The notes beneath the pieces were generated by a model. That model saw only the letters and a list, made by a program, of their open reading frames with translations, made no database searches and was not told where the DNA came from. From an uncultured Collinsella sp. (GTDB lineage: Bacteria > Actinomycetota > Coriobacteriia > Coriobacteriales > Coriobacteriaceae), in assembly GCA_902464175.1 (NCBI GenBank), contig CABQHZ010000057.1:1-10194 (forward strand): a stretch of 10,194 nucleotides of DNA, given 5' to 3'. A program made the translations under genes and the position numbers. The number at the start of each line of letters is the position of its first letter. The stretch's first letter is position 1. Below, one piece after another: positions 1 through 6,298 of the stretch.

Positions 1-3000
1 GCGAGATCACCGGGATCTCGGGGTGGCCGCTCTCGCGCAGGGCCTTGCGGATGAGTGCGATGTAGTTGGTGGCACGGCAGCCGCCGCCGGTCTGGCTGAT
101 GACCACGGCCGTCTTGGACAGGTCGTACCGACCGCTCTCGATGGCCTCCATGATCTGACCCGTCACCAGGATCGACGGATAGCAGATGTCGTTGTTCACG
201 TAGCGCAGGCCGGCCTCGACGGCGTCGTGGTCGGTCGAGGGCAGCAGCTCCAAGTTGTAGCCGGCACCGCGGAACACCTCTTTGACTAGGTCAAAGTGGA
301 TCGGCGCCATCTGCGGGCACAGGATGGTGTAGCCCTCGTCGCGCATCTGCTCGGTAAAGGGCACCTTGGGCCACGCGGTCGAAGCACTCTCGCGCTGAGC
401 CTCAAACGTGTACTTGCGGCTCGCGAACGCGGGGGCATCCGTGGAGGGTGCCACCGGCGCGGCATCGCCCTGCTCGTAGGCCTCGCCCGCGGCCGTGGCC
501 TCGGCCAAGCGCTCGGCCTCCTGGTCCTTGAGCGCGGCCATGAGCGAGCGGATGCGGATGCGCGCGGCGCCCAGGTTGGACACCTCGTCGATCTTGAGCA
601 CGGTGTAGATCTTGCCGCTGGCCTCAAGGATTTCCTGCACCTGGTCGGTGGTCAGGGCGTCCAAGCCGCAGCCGAAGGAGTTGAGCTGGATCAGGTCCAG
701 GTCGTTGCGCATCGTCACAAAACGGGCGACGGCGTACAGGCGGCTGTGGTACATCCACTGGTCGACGACGCGGATCGGGCGCTCGGGCTTCACGAGATGC
801 GCGAGCGAATCCTCGGTAAAGACCGCAAAGCCAAAGCTCGAGATAAGCTCGGGCAGGGCGTGGTTGATCTCGGGGTCGTTATGGTAGGGACGACCGGCGA
901 GCACGATGCCGTGACCGCCGTGGTCCTCGACCCACTTAAGAGCCTCCTCGCCCATGGTCTGGATGTCCTCGTGGAAGCGCGCATCGGCCTCAAAGGCAGC
1001 GTTGACGGCGGCGTCGACCTCGGAGCGCGTGATCTTGGGTCCACACACGCGACCGCGACCAGCCTCGGCATCGGCCACGCGGTCGACGGCGAGCACCTGG
1101 TACAGGCGGCGCTTGAGCTCGGTCTTGTCGTGATAGGGCACAAACGGATACAGGAACTCGATGTTCTGCTCGCGGATCTCGTCGATGTTGAGCGCCAGCG
1201 CCGTGGGGTAGCTCATGACGATAGGGCAGTTGTAGCAGTTACCGGCCGTCGGGTCCTCTTTGCGCTCCCAGCGCACGCACGGCATCCAGATAAAGTCGAC
1301 GTCGCGGTCGATAAGGTTCATCACGTGACCGTGGCTCATCTTGGCCGGATAGCACACGCTCTCGGACGGCATGGACTCGATGCCCGCCTGGTAGGTCTTC
1401 TTGCTCGACTGGTCGGACAGCTGCACGCTAAAGCCCAGGCGCGTAAAGAACGCGTGCCAGAAGGGGTAGTTCTCGTACATGTTGAGTGCGCGCGGGATAC
1501 CCACGGTGCCGCGCGGGGCCTCGTCGGGGCTCAGCACCTCGCGGTTAAAGAGCAGCTCGTTTTTCTTTTTGAAGAGGTTGGGGGCCTCGGTCTTCTGCTT
1601 TTTGTGGCCGGCGCCCTTCTCGCAGCGGTTGCCGGTGATAAAGCGCCTGCCGCCGCCAAAGTCGTTGACGGTAAGCTGGCAGTTGTTGGAGCAGCGACCG
1701 CAGCGGACGTGCTTTTGCGTCACGGTGAGGTGCGCGATGTCCTCGGCCGAAAGAATGGTCGAAGTGCCGTCGGCGCCGGCGCGATCGCGGGCGAGCAGGG
1801 CCGCACCGTAGGCGCCCATGCAGCCGGCGATGTCGGGACGCACGGCATGAACGCCCGTGAGCTGCTCAAATGCGCGCAGTGTGGCGTCGGACATAAAGGT
1901 GCCACCTTGGACGATTACCTGGCTGCCGATCTCCTTGGGGTCGCGCAGCTTAATGACCTTGAACAGGGCATTCTTGATGACGGAATAGGACAGGCCGGCC
2001 GCGATGTCGCCCACCGTGGCGCCTTCCTTTTGCGCCTGCTTGACGCGCGAGTTCATAAAGACCGTGCAGCGACTGCCCAGGTCGACGGGGGCCTTGGCAT
2101 GGATGGCGGCATCGGCAAACGCGCGCACGTCCATGTTCATAGAGACGGCGAAGCTCTCGATAAAGCTACCGCAACCCGACGAACAGGCCTCGTTGAGCAT
2201 GATGTGCTCGATCACGCCGTCCTTGACGCGCAGGCACTTCATGTCCTGGCCGCCGATGTCCAGGATAAACTCGACGCCGGGCAGGAATGCCTTGGCGCCG
2301 CGCAGGTGCGCAACGGTCTCGATTTCGCCCGAGTCGGCCTTGAGGGCCTCGATGAGCAGCGCCTCGCCGTAGCCCGTGGTGGTCACGTGGCCGATGGTGC
2401 AGCCGGCGGGGATGTGGTTGTAGAAATCGGCCATGATGACCTTGGCCGTGCCCAGGATGTCGCCGTTGTTGTTGCCATACCAGGTGTGCAACAGCTGGCC
2501 GTCCTCGCCCACGAGCGCGGCCTTCATGGTGGTGGAACCGGCATCGATGCCGATGAACACGCGGCCGGTGTAGCCGTCGAGCTTGCCCTTGGGGACAACC
2601 TCGGTGTCGTGGCGACCCTTGAACTCAGCAAAGTCCTCATCGGTGGCAAAGAGCGGATCCAGGCGCTCGACCTCGGCACCCTGTGTGTCACCCAGGCTGT
2701 CGATGGCCTCGATAAGCTGCGGGAACGTGCTGAGCTTGTTGGACTCGTGCGCCATGGCAGCGCCGCTCGCCACAAACAGGTGGGCGTTTTGGGGCACAAT
2801 GCGGTGCTCCTCGTCCAGGTTGAGCGTGAGGTAGAAGCGGTGGCGCAGCTCGGAGAGATACTGCAGCGGGCCGCCCAGGAAGGCGACGTTGCCGCGGATG
2901 GGACGGCCGCACGCCAGGCCCGAGATGGTCTGGGTCACGACGGCCTGGAAGATGGAGGCGGCCACGTCCTCGGGACGGGCACCCTCGTTGAGGAGCGGCT

Positions 3001-3757
3001 GCACATCGGTCTTGGCAAAGACGCCGCAGCGACTGGCGATAGGATAGATGGTGGTGGCGTTGGCCGCGAGCTCGTTGAGGCCGCTCGCGTCGGTGTGCAG
3101 CAGAGTGGCCATCTGGTCGATGAACGCGCCCGTGCCGCCGGCGCAGGTGCCGTTCATGCGCTGCTCGATGCCGTTATCGAAGTAGATGATCTTGGCGTCC
3201 TCGCCGCCCAGCTCGATGGCGACATCGGTGGCCGGGATAAGGGTCTCGACGGCGCGTTTGCTGGCGATGACCTCCTGGACAAACTCCAGGTCGAGCCACT
3301 GGGACAGCAGCAGGCCGCCCGAGCCGGTAATGGCGCAGGTCATCTGGGCCGTCGGCAGCACGGTCGCAGCGCCCTCGAACAGGTCGCGGGCGCAGGCACG
3401 GACGTCGGTGTGGTGGCGCTGGTACTTGGCGTAGACGATCTGGTTGTCGTCGTTGAGCACGGCGAGCTTGACGGTGGTGGAGCCCACGTCGATGCCCAGG
3501 TGCAGGTTGCCGCGGGCGTTCTCGGGGTTGAAGATCGCGCCTTCGGGGGCGTGGGCGGCGGCTACGGGCTCAGTAGCGGTAGCGGGCTCGGCGGCGACGG
3601 GCGTCTCCCCTGCCACGTTCTTGGCATCGGCAACTGCCTCGGCAACTTTCTCGACAGCAGCGGTCGCGGCCTTCTGCGCGGCATCCACCACGGCGGGCGC
3701 GGCCTCGCGCGCGGCAGCAACCATACGGTCCTTAATGCCCTCGACGAGTTTACTCAT
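1..3757 (-). CDS. 2-hydroxyacyl-CoA dehydratase activase fusion protein (tandem BadF/BcrA-type ATPase domains, DUF2229 and dehydratase-like region); 3' end beyond the window
   Basis: Minus-strand reading frame of 1252 codons, open to the window edge. Residues 1-80 are an Ala/Val/Glu/Lys-rich extension. A first ASKHA-type activase domain begins near residue 86 (LHLGIDVGSTTVKLAV) and carries the two cysteines that in HgdC-type activases hold a [4Fe-4S] cluster between subunits (NGTCAGGTG near 203, SRCGVFAKTD further on). A second activase domain begins near 402 (FIGIDAGSTTMKAALV), with NEACSSGCGSF near 520 and SRCTVFMNS. A cysteine cluster CGRCSNNC follows near 686, then a DUF2229-like region (VGIPRALNMYENYPFWHAF, PSESVCYPAKMSHGH) from about 752, and HgdB-like stretches (GIVLAGRPYHNDPEINHAL near 950, FGCGLDALTTDQ). 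Known activases spend ATP to inject an electron into a dehydratase; the substrate of this giant fusion is not known to me. The ATG at 3757 is set by AAGAGGAG 5 bases upstream, which sits across the stop of the TetR gene, so the two are cotranscribed and perhaps coupled. Confidence 0.93.
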   Translation of the reverse strand, partial: MSKLVEGIKDRMVAAAREAAPAVVDAAQKAATAAVEKVAEAVADAKNVAGETPVAAEPATATEPVAAAHAPEGAIFNPENARGNLHLGIDVGSTTVKLAVLNDDNQIVYAKYQRHHTDVRACARDLFEGAATVLPTAQMTCAITGSGGLLLSQWLDLEFVQEVIASKRAVETLIPATDVAIELGGEDAKIIYFDNGIEQRMNGTCAGGTGAFIDQMATLLHTDASGLNELAANATTIYPIASRCGVFAKTDVQPLLNEGARPEDVAASIFQAVVTQTISGLACGRPIRGNVAFLGGPLQYLSELRHRFYLTLNLDEEHRIVPQNAHLFVASGAAMAHESNKLSTFPQLIEAIDSLGDTQGAEVERLDPLFATDEDFAEFKGRHDTEVVPKGKLDGYTGRVFIGIDAGSTTMKAALVGEDGQLLHTWYGNNNGDILGTAKVIMADFYNHIPAGCTIGHVTTTGYGEALLIEALKADSGEIETVAHLRGAKAFLPGVEFILDIGGQDMKCLRVKDGVIEHIMLNEACSSGCGSFIESFAVSMNMDVRAFADAAIHAKAPVDLGSRCTVFMNSRVKQAQKEGATVGDIAAGLSYSVIKNALFKVIKLRDPKEIGSQVIVQGGTFMSDATLRAFEQLTGVHAVRPDIAGCMGAYGAALLARDRAGADGTSTILSAEDIAHLTVTQKHVRCGRCSNNCQLTVNDFGGGRRFITGNRCEKGAGHKKQKTEAPNLFKKKNELLFNREVLSPDEAPRGTVGIPRALNMYENYPFWHAFFTRLGFSVQLSDQSSKKTYQAGIESMPSESVCYPAKMSHGHVMNLIDRDVDFIWMPCVRWERKEDPTAGNCYNCPIVMSYPTALALNIDEIREQNIEFLYPFVPYHDKTELKRRLYQVLAVDRVADAEAGRGRVCGPKITRSEVDAAVNAAFEADARFHEDIQTMGEEALKWVEDHGGHGIVLAGRPYHNDPEINHALPELISSFGFAVFTEDSLAHLVKPERPIRVVDQWMYHSRLYAVARFVTMRNDLDLIQLNSFGCGLDALTTDQVQEILEASGKIYTVLKIDEVSNLGAARIRIRSLMAALKDQEAERLAEATAAGEAYEQGDAAPVAPSTDAPAFASRKYTFEAQRESASTAWPKVPFTEQMRDEGYTILCPQMAPIHFDLVKEVFRGAGYNLELLPSTDHDAVEAGLRYVNNDICYPSILVTGQIMEAIESGRYDLSKTAVVISQTGGGCRATNYIALIRKALRESGHPEIPVIS

Positions 3758-3768
3758 TGTCTCTCCTC

Positions 3769-4479
3769 TTAGTTGTTGGACTCGACGGCTGCGGCGGTGT
3801 CGGCCGCGTCCTCGAGCTGCAAGTTCAATAGCTTCATGCCGTATTCCGGCACGTTGATATCGATGGGTTGTCCATACAGGTCACCAGGGCGCACAAAAGC
3901 GAGCACCGTCATAATGCGCGCCATGGCCTCGGGCGATTCGGTGAGCCCACGCTCAAACCAGCGCTGGAGCAAACCGACCTCGGCGCTCACGACGTAGGTG
4001 ACGTAGTAGTCAAAGAACGTGCCCAGTGCCAGGCCCAAAATGCCCGTCTGCGCACGCGGCACCACAGCCTCACGCGCGGTGTCGATGATTCTTTTAATGA
4101 AGGCCTGGTCGCCGCCCGGACCCAGTAGCGCACCGATTAAGTCGCGGTTGGCCGCAAGATAACGCAGCAGCTCAACCGAACCGGGCGCCGGCTCGAGCTC
4201 ATCGATATTGTGATAGAGATCGGGCAGCTGAGCTGCGGTGATGAGCTCAATGCGCTCACGGATCTCGGCCAGCAAGCCGTCCTCGATTTGATTGATAAAG
4301 TCGGGGATATCGCGGTAGTGCGAATAGAACGTGCGGCGCGTAAGGCCGGCACGCTCGGTGAGCGACGCGACATTAATGCGCGAAAGGTCGCCGCTTTCGG
4401 CAAGCTCGCTGGCAAGTGCCTGGCGAAGGGCACGCTGCGAGCGAAGGGACCGGCGATCGCATTTCTCGAGCTGGGACAA
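3769..4479 (-). CDS. TetR/AcrR-family transcriptional regulator upstream of the dehydratase activase
   Basis: A 236-residue protein. The N-terminal helix-turn-helix is at about residues 36-58 (INVASLTERAGLTRRTFYSHY), with the F/Y-Y-x-H-Y-x-D ending typical of TetR recognition helices. The C-terminal ligand/dimer domain contains FFDYYVTYVVSAEVGLLQRW and FERGLTESPEAMA, which resembles the TetR_C_8 type seen in Firmicutes and Coriobacteria. The start is TTG at 4479: AAGGAGG lies 4 bases upstream and an in-frame TAA lies 15 bases upstream, so no upstream start exists and no early ATG is available. The stop codon is 11 bases before the activase ATG. Palindromes in its own promoter suggest autoregulation and joint control of the activase. 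The inducer is unknown; an acyl-CoA or fatty acid would fit the neighbour but this is inference. Confidence 0.92.
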   Translation of the reverse strand: MSQLEKCDRRSLRSQRALRQALASELAESGDLSRINVASLTERAGLTRRTFYSHYRDIPDFINQIEDGLLAEIRERIELITAAQLPDLYHNIDELEPAPGSVELLRYLAANRDLIGALLGPGGDQAFIKRIIDTAREAVVPRAQTGILGLALGTFFDYYVTYVVSAEVGLLQRWFERGLTESPEAMARIMTVLAFVRPGDLYGQPIDINVPEYGMKLLNLQLEDAADTAAAVESNN

Positions 4480-4500
4480 GCGTCCTCCTTGTTACTCAGC

Positions 4501-4545
4501 CTGTGCGCTATTGCACAGTGCGAGTATTATTGCACACCGTGTGCA
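4501..4545 (-). promoter_or_regulatory. Promoter and palindromic operator of the TetR-activase operon
   Basis: On the minus strand an extended -10 (TGC followed by AATAAT, at 4526-4534) lies about 50 bases before the TTG start. It is overlapped by a perfect palindrome TGCACA-ccg-TGTGCA at 4531-4545. A second inverted repeat, CTGTGC...GCACAG with a 6-base loop, lies at 4501-4518 just downstream of the start of transcription. Both share a TGTGC/GCACA half-site. Palindromes over the -10 of a TetR gene are the usual place for autorepression. That this TetR protein binds here is inference. Confidence 0.55.
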
Positions 4546-4571
4546 TCAACACGTAAAGGCAATATTTGGAA

Positions 4572-4600
4572 TGTGACAAAGGGGCTGTCCCTTTGTCACA
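4572..4600. repeat. Dispersed palindromic repeat, copy 1 (CAAAGGG family)
   Basis: Perfect 12-base arms TGTGACAAAGGG and CCCTTTGTCACA flank a 5-base loop gctgt. It is almost identical to the copy at 5297-5325 and related to the one at 4975-5019. It has no U-tract on either side, so it is not a standard intrinsic terminator. Confidence 0.85.
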
Positions 4601-4631
4601 ACCCGCCTGGCTTTTGGAGCGGCATTACCGA

Positions 4632-4660
4632 TTGTCCAAAATGTCATTCGTGGGTAGAAT
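4632..4660 (+). promoter_or_regulatory. Promoter for a small plus-strand RNA convergent with the 41-residue peptide gene
   Basis: TTGTCC (4632-4637) and TAGAAT (4655-4660) are separated by exactly 17 bases; matches to the sigma-70 consensus are 4/6 and 5/6. No plus-strand gene follows, only a short structured stretch ending in a strong hairpin, so the product would be a small RNA. Confidence 0.5.
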
Positions 4661-4666
4661 AGTGTC

Positions 4667-4752
4667 GACGGCAGCCCAAGTTGTAGCTGGCTGGGCAGCG
4701 CCGTTGCGTGGATTAAGGGGTCAACGCCTTAGCGGCGGCGACCCCTCTTTCG
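4667..4752 (+). ncRNA. Candidate antisense RNA (type I antitoxin) overlapping the 3' end of the small peptide gene
   Basis: The predicted start is 7 bases after the -10 at 4655-4660. The RNA would fold into a first stem-loop (CGACGGC 4666-4672 with GCCGTTG 4700-4706, and inside it GCCCA 4674-4678 with TGGGC 4692-4696). It would end at the GC-rich hairpin 4716-4746 followed by ctttcgtt. It is complementary to the last codons and 3' untranslated part of the peptide mRNA, as in the par/Fst and txpA/RatA type I systems. Both ends are predictions. Confidence 0.4.
4716..4746. terminator. Shared bidirectional terminator hairpin between the peptide gene and the antisense RNA
   Basis: Arms AGGGGTC (4716-4722) and GACCCCT (4740-4746), with an inner GCC/GGC stem, form a GC-rich hairpin covering the stop codon of the small peptide gene. 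On the plus strand it is followed by ctttcgtt, on the minus strand by ttaatcc. Both U-tracts are weak, so efficiency is uncertain. Confidence 0.45.
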
Positions 4753-4854
4753 TTGCTTCGAACGTTGCTTGAGTGCCTCGGAAAGTCCGATAAGCGTCGT
4801 GAGGAGCGAGGCCAAAGCGGTCAGGAGCCTCACGAAATCAATCAAATCGGTCAT
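4729..4854 (-). CDS. Small hydrophobic peptide with basic tail, candidate type I toxin (41 residues)
   Basis: The peptide runs MTDLIDFVRLLTALASLL, then TTLIGLSEAL, then a tail KQRSKQRKRGRRR. Residues 4-27 are a probable single membrane helix, and the last 13 residues carry nine Lys/Arg. This is the architecture of membrane-acting type I toxins such as Fst, BsrG and TxpA, although I see no direct sequence family. The start at 4854 is chosen because GGAGG at 4863-4867 lies 8 bases away; an in-frame ATG at 4860 has only 2 bases of spacing and would give 43 residues. The gene has its own promoter, an SOS-like box, a sequestered ribosome site and a convergent small RNA. It could also be a fortuitous short frame, but the number of matching signals argues against that. 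Confidence 0.6.
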   Translation of the reverse strand: MTDLIDFVRLLTALASLLTTLIGLSEALKQRSKQRKRGRRR

Positions 4855-4862
4855 GGGCATCA

Positions 4863-4880
4863 CCTCCCATCAGATGGAGG
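4863..4880 (-). promoter_or_regulatory. Hairpin sequestering the Shine-Dalgarno of the small peptide gene
   Basis: In the mRNA, CCUCC (4880-4876) can pair with the ribosome site GGAGG (4867-4863). Two further A-U pairs and one bulged G close a 3-base loop. This hides the only good Shine-Dalgarno, as is common in type I toxin mRNAs. Confidence 0.5.
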
Positions 4881-4918
4881 GCGCTGCCCGGCACATGGAA
4901 CTGCCGTCAACGATACCG

Positions 4919-4948
4919 ATTCTATCAAAGCGCAGTTAGATATGCGAA
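4919..4948 (-). promoter_or_regulatory. Promoter of the small peptide gene
   Basis: Minus-strand TTCGCA (4948-4943, 4/6) and TAGAAT (4924-4919, 5/6) are separated by 18 bases. Transcription would begin near 4912, giving a 5' leader of about 58 bases. The -35 lies inside the LexA-like palindrome. Confidence 0.5.
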
Positions 4949-4961
4949 TGTTTGTTCGCAT
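4942..4961 (-). promoter_or_regulatory. LexA-like SOS box overlapping the -35 of the small peptide gene
   Basis: Perfect 7-base arms (ATGCGAA and TTCGCAT) flank 6 bases. Read on the minus strand the centre is CGAACAAACATTCG. Against the Gram-positive/actinobacterial LexA core CGAAC-N4-GTTCG this matches 9 of 10 fixed positions. Its overlap with the -35 is the expected place for a repressor. Confidence 0.45.
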
Positions 4962-4974
4962 TTCAGAAGATCGG

Positions 4975-5019
4975 AGCTCGGGTATGGCGAAGGAGCAGTT
5001 CCTTTGCCATACCCGAGCT
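4975..5019. repeat. Dispersed palindromic repeat, copy 2 (long diverged form)
   Basis: Twenty-base arms at 4975-4994 and 5000-5019 with a 5-base loop gcagt. The only mismatch becomes a G-U pair in RNA. The core (GGCGAAGGA, loop, TCCTTTGCC) matches the other two copies, while the outer part (AGCTCGGGTAT) is different. Confidence 0.8.
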
Positions 5020-5296
5020 TGTCGCCGAACTGCCAACTACATTCTTCGAGTTATTCGGCCACGCTACTGGTTTTGTATAAATGCACCGCCGGGATTATCT
5101 GAGGGTTTTTGTCCTTATTTGAGCGTATACATGCCCATTTGCGCACTTACGCCACCGAATCAAACACCATTAGAGGCATGAATGTTCCCGAGAGGGCATC
5201 TTTAGCCATTTAACGACCTCCGACAGGCCGAATAACTCGAGATTTGTTGGTGGCGAAAGCGTAACAGTCCTATACGCCAAAAGCCGGTATCTCCCA
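5020..5296. other. Intergenic stretch with no recognisable gene
   Basis: Short open frames here lack ribosome sites and protein character. GC is lower than in the flanking genes. It lies between two palindromic repeats. I see no RNA gene or mobile element. Confidence 0.5.
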
Positions 5297-5325
5297 TGTG
5301 GCAAAGGGACTGTCCCTTTGTCACA
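5297..5325. repeat. Dispersed palindromic repeat, copy 3 (abuts the HAD stop codon)
   Basis: Arms TGTGGCAAAGGG and CCCTTTGTCACA flank the loop actgt, with one G-U type mismatch. The repeat ends at 5325, directly next to the TAA of the HAD gene at 5326-5328. It may protect or end that mRNA, but there is no U-tract. Confidence 0.85.
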
Positions 5326-6183
5326 TTATTCGATGATGGTGCGGGAGTTTTGCTTGTGCATGGTGGCGAGCATGTGTTTGGGGACGGCGTGGACCATGCA
5401 GCTGCCGATGGTCGCGCTCGCGGCGGCTTTAGCTGCATCGCTTGCGTTTTTGGTCGCGTAGCTGTGGCGGAAACGCTTGAGCATGGCGATGTCGTTGCCG
5501 CCGTCTCCATAGACCGCGACCTCGTCCTCGGCAATACCGTAGTAGCCCGCCAGCCAGGCCACGCTCTCGCCCTTGTTGCATGCCACGTCCGTGATCTCGA
5601 ACATCACCGGATCGAACGGCGCGTTGACCACACGGTCCGAGCGCTCGGCAAGATAGGCCTTAAGGTCACGCTCCAGCTCGGGCGAGGTCACGCGACAATT
5701 GATCTTGCATACATCGTGGCGCAGGATGTCACCGATCGACTGGTCGAAATACTGCTCCTCGTGATACCCGCCGCGCGCACGCATGCCGCGCATCACGATG
5801 CGCTTGATGGGACTGTCCTTTTTAAAGCCCGCCTGATGCATCTCGAACGAACCGCTCGAGTACATGCCATCGGGCGTGGAACAATCAAAGCAAATGTCCG
5901 GGAACGCCTTGAGCAGTTCCTCAGTGACCTGCGGATCGATGGTCCAAGTCTTGAGCACCTCGCCATGGCTGTCGCGCACGATGGATCCATTGGAGCAGCA
6001 GGCGTCAAGCGCCAAGCCCGTAAAGCCATGCTCGCCGATCGGCAACGTCGAGCGTCCAGTCGCGGGAACCACGTGCAGGCCAGCCTCAGTCAGCTCGCGA
6101 ATGGCGCGGCGGATGGTCCCATCCGCCTCGTGCAGGGCGTTCAGCAGCGTTCCGTCTAAGTCACTCGCGAACATCTTGATCAT
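5326..6183 (-). CDS. Cof-type HAD-IIB family hydrolase (sugar/cofactor phosphatase)
   Basis: A 285-residue cytoplasmic phosphatase of the HAD superfamily, Cof subfamily. Motif I is ASDLDGTLL at about residues 6-14 (nucleophile and acid Asp). Motif II is ATGRS near 42. Motif III Lys is in NKGESVAWL, and motif IV is GDGGNDIAML (Mg binding). Between motifs II and III lies the large C2-type cap that sets substrate choice; many relatives dephosphorylate sugar phosphates, FMN or pyridoxal phosphate, so the substrate cannot be read. ATG 6183 gives MIKMFASDLDGT, the usual family beginning, with AGGAG 10 bases upstream; ATG 6189 with 4-base spacing is an alternative and adds MS. A longer frame to a GTG at 6276 adds an unrelated Arg-rich stretch and has no ribosome site. 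The start region lies in a perfect inverted repeat. Confidence 0.93.
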   Translation of the reverse strand: MIKMFASDLDGTLLNALHEADGTIRRAIRELTEAGLHVVPATGRSTLPIGEHGFTGLALDACCSNGSIVRDSHGEVLKTWTIDPQVTEELLKAFPDICFDCSTPDGMYSSGSFEMHQAGFKKDSPIKRIVMRGMRARGGYHEEQYFDQSIGDILRHDVCKINCRVTSPELERDLKAYLAERSDRVVNAPFDPVMFEITDVACNKGESVAWLAGYYGIAEDEVAVYGDGGNDIAMLKRFRHSYATKNASDAAKAAASATIGSCMVHAVPKHMLATMHKQNSRTIIE

Positions 6184-6238
6184 GGACATGCCTCTCCTTC
6201 GTCTGCCCGATATTGTAGACGAAGGAGAGGCATGTCCA
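6183..6238 (-). repeat. Perfect 22-bp inverted repeat covering the HAD ribosome binding site and start codon
   Basis: Arms 6183-6204 and 6217-6238 are exact reverse complements, separated by the 12-base loop gcccgatattgt. The left arm contains AAGGAG and the ATG codons of the HAD gene. No U-tract follows in either direction, so it is not an intrinsic terminator. In an mRNA read through from the MFS gene it would bury the HAD start. Confidence 0.9.
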
Positions 6239-6239
6239 A
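6212..6239 (-). promoter_or_regulatory. Possible HAD promoter inside the inverted repeat
   Basis: Minus-strand TTGGAC (6239-6234, 3/6) and TACAAT (6217-6212, 5/6) have a 16-base spacer. Transcription would begin near 6205, at the edge of the loop, so this mRNA would carry only one arm and stay translatable. The -35 is weak. Confidence 0.35.
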
Positions 6240-6298
6240 ACAATGCCGTCCCGGCGCGGCGTACCACCGCCTTCACAAATTCACGGTGCCCCAGCGCG

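Noticed and set aside
296..3772. Very long open frame on the plus strand (1158 codons)
   Set aside because: It reads the exact reverse complements of the activase codons. It stays open because that gene avoids TTA, CTA and TCA codons. The product has no domain and no ribosome site.
4572..4600. Palindrome as intrinsic terminator
   Set aside because: No run of T follows on either strand and the same unit recurs elsewhere, so a dispersed repeat is the better call.
5060..5085. Promoter-like TATAAA on the plus strand
   Set aside because: No matching -35 at proper spacing and no gene or hairpin-ended RNA follows.
5296..6159. Plus-strand open frame of 287 codons opposite the HAD gene
   Set aside because: It mirrors a HAD gene with all four motifs intact on the minus strand, and has no family character of its own.
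6190..6276. Longer HAD start at a GTG, 31 codons upstream of the chosen ATG
   Set aside because: The extra stretch is Arg-rich, not found in Cof proteins, lies across the inverted repeat and has no Shine-Dalgarno.
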